From Lonicera japonica (Eukaryota > Streptophyta > Magnoliopsida > Dipsacales > Caprifoliaceae), in the NCBI GenBank assembly GCA_021464415.1, contig CM038469.1:25661736-25725735 (forward strand): DNA of 64,000 nucleotides. Reading direction: 5' to 3'. Positions 23,848-37,649 of the stretch are shown here, one piece after another. The translations under genes and the position numbers were made by a program. The notes below the pieces were generated by a model that made no database searches, was not told the origin of the DNA, and saw only the letters and a list, made by a program, of their open reading frames with translations. Numbering within the stretch: position 1 is the stretch's first letter; the number at the start of each line of letters is the position of its first letter.

Positions 23848-24000
23848 AGAAAATATTCAATACCACATGTTATAACACATCTAATGAAAATGTAGGAAAT
23901 CAATTATTCATATGATTGAGGAGAGAGAAATACACATTTTCTTACATTTTCATTAGTGTATTATAACATGTGGTATTGTAATCATTGTATTGAATATTTT
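23848..24000. repeat. long near-perfect foldback (hairpin)
   Basis: The left arm 23848-23898 and right arm 23938-24000 are reverse complements over about 37 bp with only a few mismatches ('caataccacatgttataaca' against 'ttataacatgtggtattg'). A loop of about 40 bp separates them. The right arm carries an extra 'taatcattg' and then continues pairing ('tattgaatatttt'). It could be a MITE relic or a transcribed small-RNA precursor; the sequence alone cannot decide. Confidence 0.6.
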
Positions 24001-24659
24001 ATCGTATTTCTAGGAATTCACTGATTCGAAAATTAATTGTAGCAGTTCCCTTATCCTCTTTCAATTGCATAAGAATTCATTTATCAAAGGGCATATACCT
24101 TCGAGCTTATAGAATGGAAATTAGAAAGTGTCCTAAAATGGCAGCATTCAGTTGTTGGATTGACATTAACAAATTATATATTATTCAAAATATAACCATA
24201 CTCTTAATTTATATTTTAAATGTATAAACAGCGTGTTTAAAGATGCATCAAAGTTTTCAATAAATATCATATTAAATTATTGAGTACTTGTTTGGTGGGT
24301 AACGATGTAACGAAATATAATTGAAAAGATTGATATTAACCTTTAAAACAAAAGGAAAAATTACAAATTAAATTTACGCAATTGACCTATATGTTGCGAT
24401 TTGATTAATGACATCAAATAATTATGAACAAATGGTCGTTGTGCCTACACATATAAGATGGGGAAAGATGAAATTGAAATCTTTTGTTGAAACTTGAAAA
24501 ATAAATTACATTTGGTAATTGTTGAACCAATAAATTATTGGTCAAGCGTTTGACTTTTGAAAAATGATTTTAAATTTCATACAGAGGCTGGTTTTCTATA
24601 GTACCTAATTATTCTTCATTTTCTTATAATACTTTCAAATTTTTGAATTAAGGGAGTAA

Positions 24660-27470
24660 ATTTATTAAGAAATCATATTAAACTATATAAATGGGAGTAA
24701 CTCTCCCCAATCAAAAATATACTTTAAAGGGATTTGAAATTGCCTTTAATAGAGTTTGAACCTACATCACTGCCACTTTCAAGCTTTTCTCCAAAAGTTT
24801 ATTTTTACTCTGGATTTGCCAAACTTGCATCACTATCCCTAAAAGAATTATTTTTTATTATTTCTTTTGTCCGAAAGAGGGCCAAAGCCGGAAAAAAGAA
24901 GTTACATAAAAACACCAGCTATTTTTGGAGGAGGGTCTTCAAAAATAAGCTATTGGTTATTCAAGTGACGGAATTCGAACCCTGTTCACTTATGTGAAAA
25001 GTGAATAGTCATAATATATAATTTATATACGTACACCATAAAGTTAAACATTAACATAGAATTATATCTACATCAAACGAGGTACCCATTTTCATACCTT
25101 ATGTTGAACGAGAGAATGAAATCCCAAGAATCTAACACATTGGATTGGATTCTATTCGTACCATGATGTTTCTCTTTTGGGGTGGTAAATCTTACAAGCT
25201 AATCTTTACGTGGAATCAATGGAATCAATCAATTCATTAGATTTTGGTGGTGTGCCAACCTTTGCCTCACTAAAATTGATACGTTGACATCGTAAATTTA
25301 TTTTTGCATTAAATATACAAGTAATTTAAGATATAAATTCCAGTGTAAATTAATATAATTCTACACGAAATATGTTAGAAACACAAATATGTTTTTTTCA
25401 CTTAATCCGTATGCAACTAAATAGGTGATTTCAGTTAAAAATATGTTTTAACACTATACAGAAATTCCCGTCCAAGATATTTAAAAATAGGGCTTCTATG
25501 AAAAAAAATTATGCAAAAGAACTAAGGAATAATATTTTTGTAAATTAAGAGCCTATATTTGACTAAACTCCAAAAGGAGTGTAAAGTTAATGTTGCAGTA
25601 GATTTTTAAATTTTATTTTTTTATGGAATCATGCAAAATTAAGTTTGCATTACATGTTTTTTTAGTATATTATTATAAATGAGTGTTTAATTGACAGTGC
25701 TTTAGAATAATTTTAACAAATTACATATTCAAAACCTATTTATTAATAAAATGCACATAATAATTTTTTCGGAGTTATGCAAAGTTACGTTTGCACTCCT
25801 TATTTTTTAAAATATTACTATATATTTGTATTTATTTGACGTTGTTTTAAAGTTTTATGAATGAAACATAATAATATCTTGTTAAAAATATAAATACATC
25901 ATGCAAAACAAATTTGCATTAAATTTTTTTAATTGCAATGTTAAGTTTGTACAAAACACAATTTGGTGCAAAGTTAAGTTTGCACTCGATCAAATCTCTT
26001 ATTTTAAAACACAATTGATAAACAAAGTCTTATTTCAAAATGATAATAATATCTAGGCCCTTATTTTTAAAAAATATTATTCGTTGGTTTTTTTGCAAAA
26101 ATTATTTTCATGCAAGAACTTTTACCTCATTTCTAGTAATATTAAAGATTGATTAGGAGTAACTCAAAATAAATCAATTAATTTATATCTTAAGCTAAAT
26201 CAGGAACTTAAACTAGGACGTTAGGACTCTTTAAAAAATGTAATGTAATTAGTAATAGGATCCAAATATTACAACAAGAATAAAATAATATTTTAAATAA
26301 TTTACACGTAAAGATATAATATTAAAAAAATGTAGAATAAACAAGAATAAAAATATTTTACTATTTTAGGAAAAAAAATGGTTCAAAACTGAAAAAGTAC
26401 GAAAAAGAACTTTAAAAACTAATGACCCTCTTCTCTTGATTTTTTCCCCCCTTTTTTAAAGATAAAGCCCTCCTAAGATGCTCAAAGGGGTCATTGTAGT
26501 ATTTTACTCCATTTTTGTGTGAATTGTATTATATAATTTGGAGCCAAAGGGGCTAAAACAAATTAAATTACAAAGTGACCCTTGTTTGTATCAAAAAAAA
26601 AAAAGTGACCCTTGTATAATCCGTAATTCTATATATATATAAAAAAACTGACATATAAATGTGTCAATTACTCATTGTTTAAAATAAAATATAATACGAT
26701 TATTTTAATTAATACATGATAGTCATATTTAATATATCAATTTTTATGTAAGATTTTTTTAAACAATATTTATGTCAGTATTCTTGTATAATTTTAATTA
26801 ATCTTGGACATCGTTTGTGTGTGTATATATATAGAAGTTCACTTTATAGAGGTGTAAAGAGTTGGTTAAATTGTTGTTGGATATGTTGCATGAAAGGATG
26901 CACCCAATGGAGCCCACCAGGCCTACATTGCGGTCTAGCCCAACCTCGCCTTACTTTTTCTTTTTAGCTGTGTTAGCCCAATCTAACCTAGCCCTCCAAC
27001 TTTTATTTTGGGATAAGTTGAATGTGTGAAAGCACCTACTTCAATTATTTGTCCGGTAGTTGGGTTACCAACGAATTAGCTCATTATGTTTGTTTGGTTT
27101 TGTTTTCGGTGAGCTGGAACTCCTTATTTTTATATTGGTTATTGGATTTCGTGTCTCTTGATTAATTAATTTGTCGTGTTCTTGCGATATTGGAAAAAAA
27201 AAATATCTTTTCGACCCCCCTAGTTGACCACCAACTAATTATTCTCTTGCCGACTCGTCAACATATAATATATTAATCATCTACGATCTTTTGTGAGATT
27301 TTTTGTTCAATAACTTTTGCTTTGAAAGGAACAAAAAATAAAGATTATACTGAATAAGAAACTAAGTCGAAAATCAATCAATCCCAATAAATTCATTTTA
27401 TTCAAAGCGTGTTGTAAGGATATTGCTAAATGAAATTAATGGTTGTTTTATCTATTAATTATGTAATGAA
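24660..27470. repeat. segmental repeat, copy A
   Basis: It runs in parallel with 27470-29492 (copy B) from 'ataaatgggagtaactctcc' to 'aaggatattgctaaatgaaa'. Shared markers are 'acaccataaa.ttaaacatta', 'gattctattcgtaccatgat', 'gaatcaatcaattcattaga', 'attaaagattgattaggagt' and 'ggagcccaccaggcc'. Copy A is longer because a MITE (25490-26125) lies in it. The 87-codon frame at 24734 has a loose counterpart in copy B (27504) but shows no coding-type conservation. Confidence 0.75.
25490..26125. mobile_element. palindrome-rich MITE in copy A (family P)
   Basis: The left end 'gaataatatttttgtaaatt-agagcctat' is inverted at the right end ('ataggcccttattttt...aatattattcg', then 'tgcaagaacttttacc'). Between them lie several small palindromes of the form tgcaaa-ttaa-tttgca. 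Copies B and C lack this block at the same place, which shows it is an insertion. The closest relative is 34635-35215. Confidence 0.6.
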
Positions 27471-29492
27471 TTACATAAATGAGAGTAGCCCTCACTAATC
27501 AAAATGTCACTTAAAAGGAATTTGAAACTATCACTAATGAAGTTTGAACTTACATCACTGCTACTCTCGAACTCTTCTCTGAAAATTTACTTTCACTCTG
27601 AATTCGCCGTACTTGCAACACTATTCCTAATAGATTTTTTTTTTTACACCATAAAATTAGACATTAACATAAAACTATATACCCATTTTCATACCTTACG
27701 TTGAACGAGAATGAAATCCGAAGAATCTAACACATTTGATTGGATTCTATTCGTACCATGATGTTTGGGTGGTAAATCTTACAAGCCAATCTTTATGTGG
27801 CATCAATGGAATCAATCAATTCATTAGATTTCGATGGCGTGCCAACCTTGCCTCGCTAAAATTGATACTTGGACACTGTAAATTTGTTTTTGCACTAAAT
27901 ATATACATGTAATTTAAGATATAGATTTTAGTGTAAATTAATATAATTCTACACTAAATCTGTTGACAATACAAATATGTTTTTACCCGAAATCTTTAGG
28001 CAACTAAATAAGTGATCGATTTTAGTAAAAAAAAATATGTTTTAACACGATACAAAAATTCCCGTGGGTGTTTTGGAAGTGGATACCACATCTCCGACAG
28101 TGGGTGATGGTGCCACATCTCCATGTAGCATAAAAAAATAAGCTAGCCTTGGCTAGATTATAATTGTGAAAGAATGATTTTCTACCTATTTTCTGATAAA
28201 ATTAGGTCAATTAATATTAAAGATTGATTAGGAGTAACTGAAAATAGATCAATTAAATTATATCTTAAGCTAAATTAGGAACTTAAACTGGGATGGATGG
28301 ACTCTTTTAAAAAAATTAAAATAAGAATATAATATAATTAATAATAAGATTTAAATATTACAATGAGAATAAAATAATACTTTAAAGAACTTACAGACTT
28401 CATAAAAGACGTAAAGATATAATTATTAAATGTAGAATAAACAAGAATAATAATACTTTAATATTTAAAAAAAATGCTTCAAAACTGAAAGAGTACAAAA
28501 AAGAACTTTAGAAACTAATGACCCTCTTCTTTTGATTTTTTTCCCATTTTTTTAGATAAAGCCCTCCTGAGGTATTTTACTCCGTTGTGAGTGAATTGTA
28601 TTCTATAATTTGGCGCCAAAGGGGCTAAAACAAATAAAATTGCAAAGTTACCCTTGTATAATGAGTAATTTTATATGTATATAAAAAAATGGTATATAAA
28701 TGTATCAATTATTCATTGGTTAGAATAAATTATGATATGATTCTTTTGACCAATATATAGTAATCGTTTTTAATATGTCAGTTTTTATGTCTAATATTTT
28801 ATATTTACTTAAAAATATTGTTGTATAATTTTAATCTTTGTCATTGTTTGTGTATATATATATAGAAGTTCAATTTATAGAGATCTAAACAGTTGGTTAA
28901 ATTGTTGTTGGATACGTTGCATGAAAGGGTGCACCCAATGGAGCCCACCAGGCCAACAGTGCGGCCTAGCCCAACCTAGCCTACTTTTTCTTTTTAGTGC
29001 TACACTTTAATTGTGTTAGCCCAATCTAACCTAGCCCACCAACTTATGTTTTTGGATAAGTTGAATGAGTGAAAGCACCTACTTCAATTATGTGTCTAGT
29101 AATAATTGGTTTACCAACGAATTAGCTGGTAATGTTCGTTTGGTTTTGCCTTCGATGAGTTGGAACTCCTTATTTTCATATTGGTTATTAGACTGCGTAT
29201 CCATTGATTAATAGATTTGCCGTGTTCTTGTGATATTAATATATATATATATATATATCTTGTTGACTCGTGAACATATAATATATATGTTAATCATCTG
29301 CGACTTTTTGTGAGATTTGTTGTTCACAAACTTTTGCCCAAAGCTATTTGAAAAGTGCAAAAAATAAAGATTATACCGAACAAGAACGTGAGTCAAATCT
29401 ATCAATCCAATAAAATCATTTTATCCAAAGCATGTTATAAGGATGTTGGTAAATGAAATTATTGGTTCTTTTGTCTATTTATTAATTATGTG
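27470..29492. repeat. segmental repeat, copy B
   Basis: Direct tandem neighbour of copy A, same order of markers, no family-P MITE. At 28070-28190 it keeps about 110 bp ('ccacatctccgacagtgggt') that in copy A is replaced by the MITE. Ends at 'ttaattatgtg' like copy A. No coding frame supported. Confidence 0.75.
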
Positions 29493-29708
29493 TTAGCCTC
29501 TGACTTTTACACATCACAATATTCACCTTCTTCCTGTCGAATTTCTCGACATCATATTTCATTGCGGGGGGACACCTTAGGCGCAAAAGGCCCTTTAGTC
29601 ACGCTATAATCTCTAGTAGTAGTGATATTCAATTACCACGGAGCTTCTCACATAAAAACACTAGGTTTAAGACCCAAAAACACACTTAGGGATTTTGTCG
29701 AACACTTA
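29493..29708. other. intergenic DNA
   Basis: Slightly GC-richer than its surroundings ('attgcggggggacacctta'), ending with the TTA target copy of the next element. No gene seen. Confidence 0.4.
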
Positions 29709-30062
29709 GCCCCTGTTTAGTACCTATCGAAATAGCAATTCAAAATTTCAACTCTCAAAATCAACTTTTACACTTCTCAAAAAAACCTTAACTTTACTTT
29801 CTCTCTCTAAAAAAACTTTTAAAACACTATAACTTTAAATTCAAACATCAAAATTAAATAAAAAATATATATTTAAAACATATTCGTCGCGATCTATAAA
29901 ATAAGATCCATTTTGACTATTTTTTGAATTTTTTTTATGAGATTTTTAGCTGGTTGAAAAAAACTCAAAAAAAAAAACAAAATCCACTTTTCAACATACT
30001 TCTAAATTCTACCAAACATCATATTTTAAAAACTCAACTCAAAACATCTACCAAACATGTCC
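29709..30062. mobile_element. Tourist-like (PIF/Harbinger) MITE
   Basis: 354 bp. The left end GCCCCTGTTTAGTA is mirrored at the right (TACCAAACATGTCC), and both sides carry TTA, the 3-bp PIF/Harbinger target duplication (29706-29708 and 30063-30065). Tourist elements typically start GGGCCTGTTTGG. No coding capacity. Confidence 0.65.
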
Positions 30063-33000
30063 TTAGTGTGCAACAACCCTAACCTATCACAATTCTTCCC
30101 TATAATATAATATTTTTTTGTGATAAATCGCCTCTAAACCAAGCAATAAGACAACGCAAAGTGGTCTAAAAATAATCTATGTTGACATAATTGAAATCAT
30201 GCACCAGAAGCAATTAACCAAATGAAATAACTATGGAGAAATAGAGAGGAAACACTCACTAACAAACACAAGAGAAATAGGATGGTATCAACTAAACTCG
30301 CCACTAATATACCAAATGATAACTTCTATTAATGATTATATAAAAGTATACACAAATACAAGCCCTAGTTTCATTATGTAAGCTTTTTTAGATAAAACCT
30401 CTTTAAACTTAACTAAGAAGACTAAAATTTGTTCTTGCTTAGTTACAAGAGAAATAAGACAAGTATTTATAGCTAATGTGTGCCACACCGTCTCACACAT
30501 CAATCTCGCTCCACATTGGATCGATGTGCCAATTGGTTCCGATTTGCTTGCTCACTGGAATGCCCCCGCATCGATGTGGGGTTGTTCCACATCACCCCAA
30601 AACCCAAAAATGGGGAGCCAATTTCCACTAATTTAGTGTTGTTTCCCTTTTTGCCCCTATTATCATTTTTATTTTCAATAAAATGTACATGTGATTTTTG
30701 TGGGTTGTGAGGAAAAATTAGGGACCATATTTCCTAGATTGATTTTAGGGTTTTTATCAAAAGCAATTTGAGATTTGATAAGTGAAATTAAAATCCTAAG
30801 TCTAGTCAATTTTACTGTTGAAACCTGTATTGTGTTTTTTAGCAATTAAATCAATCAAGCAATTACACAAAATCAATCCACAACACAAGGAATTTACAAG
30901 GTATCCCTACTCGTATAGGACTAATTGACAATGTTTCACTATGATCAAAACAAAATTGCAGACTCGATGACTTACAAAAATTATTTTTCCATAATTTACG
31001 CAACAGTCTCGTCAATTTGTTAAACGTAAAATTCAACCGCAATTAATCTGGCGTGCCTTTTCCCGCTTTTTCAGCTTACCTGTCGCCTCCTTCTACGCAC
31101 TTAATCACAATCATTTACCCTCATATACGATCTCCCTTATCACAAGTTAGCCACTTCGCTTACCCCGTCTCTAATCGCAACCAAAAACACTCCCGCAAGA
31201 TTGTGAACATTAGAATCCCTAGTTCTTAAATTTAAAGAATAATAGGATTTCATATGGCATGTAAACAAAATTTAGGTGGTGTCTCAAAACTCTCAAAAAT
31301 TGATTCTAACCTTTGGATATTTTTTTACTTCAAAAAACTCTCTAAAATTATGTCTTTTTAACTCTAAACAATGGGTTATATTTATAAAAAAATATAAAGT
31401 CAAAGTCCTATTTGAAATAGGAAACAAACACTTAAAAACACGTTTTTGCAATAAAAAATATGTGCCCTAGTTTTTATAGCCAAATCGGTACAAGTCAGAA
31501 AAAGTTGGATCGGTCCAATTTTTGAAGAAATCAATTCCATGCTATGCTATCAGACCTATGCCGGACCAGTCAAAGTATTGCTAAGTTGTACTGGTCCACT
31601 ACTTTTGACAAAGCTTTTATATTTTTTTGCTATTTTACTCATTTTTCGTCATTTTAAGCCCATTCAAACTCCGATACGACTCAAATTTCAAAGGAAACCA
31701 ATGAAACACGTTAAACATGTAAACAAAAATTTTCCTCACCTTTTGTCGTGACGGAACTTTTTAGATTTCTGCAAAACTCGGTAAAAACACTTAAAAATAA
31801 ATTTGACTCAAAAGAATTTTAATTTTGAATTTAATACCCAATCACCACCTATATTTTGAATCAAACCATATAACAAACTTACCTTAGGTCCTGAATTATG
31901 TATGATGCATCTGGTAAGTTTGGTGAGCTTCCGTTGATTGTCGCATCCTCAAATCTTTAATTCGACTGAAACAATTACAATAGAAAAAATATTTTTGGAA
32001 TTAAAATTAAGCTAACTAAAAATATAAACCTAACAGGTTGAACCGATGACCTTTGGGTGAAAGGAATAGATTCTAGCACTACAGTAACACTCCTTTATTT
32101 TAATTTTGATAATGTATGTTCATATGAAATTGCGTGTGTTCTAAATCTAGTGTAAATAAAATAGAATGACTTCACAAAGAAATTTTTACGACCTCTTTTA
32201 GTTGATTAATTACATTGGTCAATGCTTTTACCACCCTAAATTTGAATTTTCACATTAATCAATTAGGGATGGTCCAAGAAAAATTGGGGTGAAGCATAGT
32301 GTTAAAAAGTGGCCATTAAATTATTAGTTAAAGAATGAATACTAAATCCATATATATATTATTAGAGTGAATTTTCTTTAAGCAATTTGTAATGTTTTTG
32401 TTTTTTAGAAGAGAGATGAGACTCTAACTTGGGAGATCCCTAAGTTCTAATGGGTGCTTCTCCCAAATTGTTATCTAGTGTTGTTTTAATATATTTTTGA
32501 ATAATTTTAACTAAAACTTGTTTTATTTTATTTTATTTTGAGTTGGAAAGTTACTAATTTTATTTATTTTTATTTTTTTATACTCGCCACGTATTTACAT
32601 ATGTTTTCCCAAATGTTTGGGCCCCATTCCATGTCCTTTAATGAGAACAAATATGGGCCCACATTGACATGGGCCGAAGCAGCTGCTTTCATGGTATAAA
32701 GCTTCGGTTGGGCCTTTAATCCATGCATTTTAAAAATTAAACACAATTATGCAGTTGATAATTGAAACATTTTTCTAATACATATTGCGGACTAGAAGTA
32801 TGGTTTGAAGGAAGAGGGGATGGGATTCGAACCTTGAATCTTCGACTTGAAAGCGGATAAGTTAACAACTAGTCTATTCATGATCCACATTTGGCCTAGA
32901 TCACGCCAAAGTCAGGCCATTATGAGATTTAAGAGTTCCCCGACCATTGTATCTTTGACCACACTCCGGTTGTAAGCTTAAATAATTTGGATGGATGCTA

Positions 33001-34634
33001 CTTCTGCACCTACTTTCTTCACATATGTAATTGCATGTGTTCGACAATTAAACTAACGCTAAATCTACCCAATCAAAATTATTTTTATGTATTAATTTCT
33101 TGTTGACCATTTATGTATCCAAGAGTTTTGTTACAAATTAGGAGTCTATTTTAATTTTTACATATTTTAAGGTTATACTAATTAATTACAGTTGAGAAAA
33201 TAACTTTATATATATATAGGTTAGTGTTAGCCCATATCTTGTTAGAACCTACAAGTGCAAGAGAGAGGGTGGTGACGAAATCCAAGTGTGAATCAATGCA
33301 ATTATAGAAAAGAATTTATTTAATTATTTGCATGAAATTTTGTATATATATTAATTGTGACTTTTAATTTGGTAGAAGAAAATATTATTTGAAAAAGGGA
33401 GAATCTCATGAGAATATGCATACATCTATGGACTACGCTGAGAAATAAGGACGTGACATCTAGTACAAGCTAGTGGACCTATTAGTCTAGTGTAATAGTG
33501 ATCAAAAAAAACCTATCATCATTCCGCATTCTTCTCTTATTATAACCACTACCAACTATGTGAAGGAAGCAAGCGACGGGGTCAAAATCTAGATTAATTG
33601 AGCGATTGGTAAGTTAGAACTACAAGAAAAAAGAAAAAAAATCCTACACAATGATACATTGGGTAAATGACGCGAGTTGAACTTTTACGGTCGTCCTTTT
33701 AAGAACAATATTTTACACAACAAACAAGGCCCAAGATAGAATTTTTATTTAAGCACTAAAGTCATGAAGATAAAAAAATAAACATAAACATATAAATAAT
33801 TCCACTCTCTTGTAAGAACTCTCACTTAATTTGATTTATGGGACGTCTAAAATTAAAGGACCCATTTCTCTTTGAGACATAACCATATCGTATCATATCT
33901 CAATCTGGTAAAAAACTTGTTTCTTTACTAAGACATAATCATACCATATCTTATCATAATAAATAAATTTTATTGTTCATAGAAAAATATGTAAAAATAA
34001 CATATTGCTGGAAATATAAATTTGAAAGTGAACCGTTCAATTGATGGGAAAAACAAAAGGGTCATTTGTACTTTGATATTCTTTGATATTCAAAATTTTG
34101 TCATATTTAGACTTTGGTTCCCAATTTTTATATTTCCACCAGTTAATCAAGTTAAACCTTTAAGTCAAAAAATAATAAAAAAAAAAAACATGTAATAGTA
34201 AATGTATACTTGGTCATTTTCTTATACAAATAATGCCTTTATTTATCAATGCAATAATTTTCAACTTTTTTTTCTCTGTTTTGTACTACCTCTTGACCTT
34301 GAAATTAATTTAAATAAATTGAATCCAGACCACACATCTGTCTTAAGTTCAAAATTATGTGTAGATGAACGCCAGAGTTTGAAATCGAGTCATTATCAAT
34401 AATAATAAATAAATGTTAAAAATGTTGAAACAGTGGGAAAAGTGACTCTATTTATAGTGACACCAAACATTTTGAAAAAAAAAATTTAAAGGGAAATGAA
34501 GCAAAATAAATTAAATTACGTAACATCCAATTTGATAAAATATTCTAGTATTTCTAAATTCATCCTAAATGTAAAAAGAATGTTGTTAAAGATATAAGAA
34601 AAAGGGACAATTAAAAAAAGGTCTTATTAGAGAA
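30063..34634. other. intergenic DNA with possible LTR relics
   Basis: 30230-30480 and 30830-31480 look like decayed LTR sequence in their composition ('caatccacaacacaaggaat', 'gtatccctactcgtatagga'), but no LTR ends or duplications were found. The 76-codon frame at 30480 has no recognisable domain. 31990-34630 is AT-rich, with short 'gggattcgaacc' patches (32820) that are common in plant repeats and are not tRNA genes. Confidence 0.4.
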
Positions 34635-35215
34635 AGATTTTCACACTAAAGCCAATGAATAATTTTTTTGTAAATAAAGGGCCTATTTTTTATTTTATTA
34701 ATAATATGACATGTGTTTTTTTTTTCATTATAAAATGACATCCCAACCCTTAAAATAAACTAAAAAATACCAATATGCATTAAAATATGGATTGCAATAT
34801 AAACTTTACAGTCTATATTTCACTGCAATATGAACTTTGCAATCCATATTTTACTGCAATATGAACTTTGCAGTCCATATTTTTGGTGCAAAGTTCATAT
34901 TGCAGTCCATATTTTACTGCAATGTGAACTTTGCAGTCCCTATTTCTAGTGCAAAGTTCATATTGCAGTCCATATTTCACTGCAATATTCATATTTTTTG
35001 TGCAAATTTCATAAAGAGGGGGTAATTTAGGTAATATATAACATGTTTTTATTAATTAAATGATATTTAAATTTATTCAAATACCTTCATTTAAAATATA
35101 AAATAAAATAGGCCTCTTACATTAATTACCAATTAAAAATAGGCCCTTCATTCAAAAAAATATTATTCATTAGAGTTTTGGTAAAAATCAATGCGTAGTA
35201 AGACATTCTACCTAA
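34635..35215. mobile_element. palindrome-rich MITE (family P), second copy
   Basis: The left end 'aatgaataatttttttgtaa-ataaagggcctatttt' is inverted at 35115-35190 ('aaaaataggcccttcattca...aatattattcatt'). The centre (34780-35010) is a tandem and inverted array of 'gcaatatgaactttgcagtc-catatttt' units, about seven arms of 25-30 bp in alternating orientation. It shares its ends and its palindromic logic with 25490-26125. Confidence 0.65.
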
Positions 35216-37569
35216 TTTCTAGTAAGAAAAATCATTATAATATAATTATATATATACATGTAAAAATTCTTATAAATGAATCTCTTACTCTAAGAATAAC
35301 AAGGATCGTCGATTTTGAGGTATAAGCGGAATTTTTTCATAAAATTTGAAAGAGATGATTTTTATAACGAATAAATTATCTCTACGAAATTTCATTAGAA
35401 AATTTAAATTAAGAGGACACGAGGAAAAAAAAAATTATCTAAGTAACATGCATGAAAAAAATGCATATTTTGTTGGTTTAGTTCTCAAAAAACTGTCAAT
35501 TTCTTCATAGTTGGACACACCCAAGTAAAATTATGTGATTTCAAAGAAATTAATGGTTCTTTTATTTTCATCTTGTGCCAGCCTCTTTGCAAGAGAAATC
35601 TAATCAAACAATGAAGATTTTAATAACAAAGGTCCCCTAATACACTAAAGATTTAATAATGCATGTAGGAAGCCTAATTAATATATTTATATATATATTT
35701 ACACAAACGATAAATTTATAACACACTTTTTTTCGTACAATACAACTCTTTTTCTTTCTTTCTTTTTTTTCACACTTCACTAAATCTATAACCACCACAA
35801 AGGGTGGATATATAATTTTCACAAATGGTGAATTAACGGGATTCGATAACTACATTTATATGAATCGAATTTAAAACCTAACTATTACAAAAATATGAAG
35901 GATTTCAACGGAGTACGACACTGTCGATGCCTAATTAATATCTTCAATACCATATTAGAACAAAGAACCGAATTTATCTTTTTTCCTGCAACAACAAATA
36001 AAACGTTACTTTAATTTTTTTTCAAGGCCCAGAGTACGTTAGGGCTGGCCCAAATTGAGTTGCCCAATTTTCATACATATCACTTTACCAAAAAAAAAAA
36101 ATTGAGTTACCAATTTCTTCGGAATGAAATGTATTAATTGCGAAGGGCATATCCGGAATGAACAATGTTAGTTTCAAACCCATGCGATGTATAGGCCTTT
36201 TTTTATACTTTTTTACAAATGTAAAAAATCTACTTTAAGAATATAAAATATTAATTAAATGTATTCATCTTTAAAACTACAAATGTGTATTTAATTTTAA
36301 ATAACTACCAACAAAGAAAAAGAAAAAAAGGAAAGATAAAATCTGAATGCCTTCATCTTTGATTACTCACTAGGATATCAAGTTTAAATTCATGACTGAT
36401 ATTAACAATTATTGAGGTTAAATATATACTATAAGACAGCGAAATTACTTATTTATTACATGAGCTTTTTGTAATTCATTATTTCACATTGCTTATCTTT
36501 AATGTATGAAAAAAAAGATTGAATTCCAATTTCACAGGCAAATATTTAAATGTGTTTATATTGCTGAAAGCTCTTGTTATAAAGAAACAAAGGTCATCTT
36601 ATAAACCAGTCCTATAAAATGGCCAATTAAAAAATAAATGCAATTAGTGTAGTTCAAACTTTGTATCCGAATTAATCACTTCATAGATTTAACTTTTCTA
36701 TTTATTTCCTTTTTTCTCCAAAATATAAAAAAAAATGCTTAACCTGCCATTATTTAAAAAAAATATTACATTAGAACTGAGATTTACCTACATCAAGTCA
36801 AATGGAATTTTATCAGTTCACAAAGTCGATTAATTTGAAGAAAAAAAAATTGCGAATCTATTAGAGATGGACATGTGACACATGATAAGCCAATTTCACA
36901 AAAAATAAACAAATACAAGTCAAAATCAGTTGCAAGGTACAAAAATCTCTTCGCAAATATGTTTTTGCACATTGAGCATCCCAACCTCTAATTAATATTT
37001 TAAGGTCAACACGTAAAAAGAATATTGATAGAAGACCTAGCAACTTAATTTAACACCAAATGTATCCTTAATTTGGTTACTAAATCCAATAGTATAAAAT
37101 AAAACAATCATACAATGAAGTACTTTTTTTAACCTATTGTTTTTTTACTTACCTCCCCATTTTCTACTTTTCTCCAATATAAAAGTAATCAGGCAGATTC
37201 GAACGCCAAGTATATCTATGATTGCTTGTACGAGAAAAAAAATCACTTTAATTAACATTATTTTGTAGAGATATTTCTAGTAAATATTAAAAGCATGTAT
37301 ATATAAGTTGAGAGGAAGGAGTATAGATAAAAATTAGAGAGTGATTATCACTTTTTAGTCCATAATTATGAGAGGAGAACGGTATTTCTATTTGCATTTA
37401 AAAGGTGTGTGTATAAAAACTGAAAAAGGAAATTAATAAAGAGTGATTGCTGAGAAAATTAAACGGTTAGAGAGAGAAAGGTAAGAAAGTTGCCTTCCAA
37501 ACGATCCACAATTTAAACGAATGGAGAGAAATGTAACAAATCTGCCTTAACTAATATAAATAATTTGTA

Positions 37570-37570
<1 letters not shown>
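35216..37570. other. intergenic DNA, no gene seen
   Basis: AT-rich, short frames only. No motif or repeat beyond simple sequence was recognised. Confidence 0.45.

Positions 37571-37636
<66 letters not shown>
37571..37636. repeat. (ATT)n microsatellite, about 22 units
   Basis: Uninterrupted ATT/TTA repeat of about 66 bp. Confidence 0.95.
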
Positions 37637-37649
37637 GTATAAATAGATT

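Noticed and set aside
24734..24997. 87-codon frame in repeat copy A with a loosely similar frame in copy B (27504-27704)
   Set aside because: The two frames diverge at all codon positions and by indels, and neither has a known motif. The similarity is that of the non-coding repeat.
32818..32890. tRNA-like GGATTCGAACC patch
   Set aside because: No acceptor stem or anticodon arm can be built. Similar patches are scattered at 24960 and 40890 and belong to repeats.
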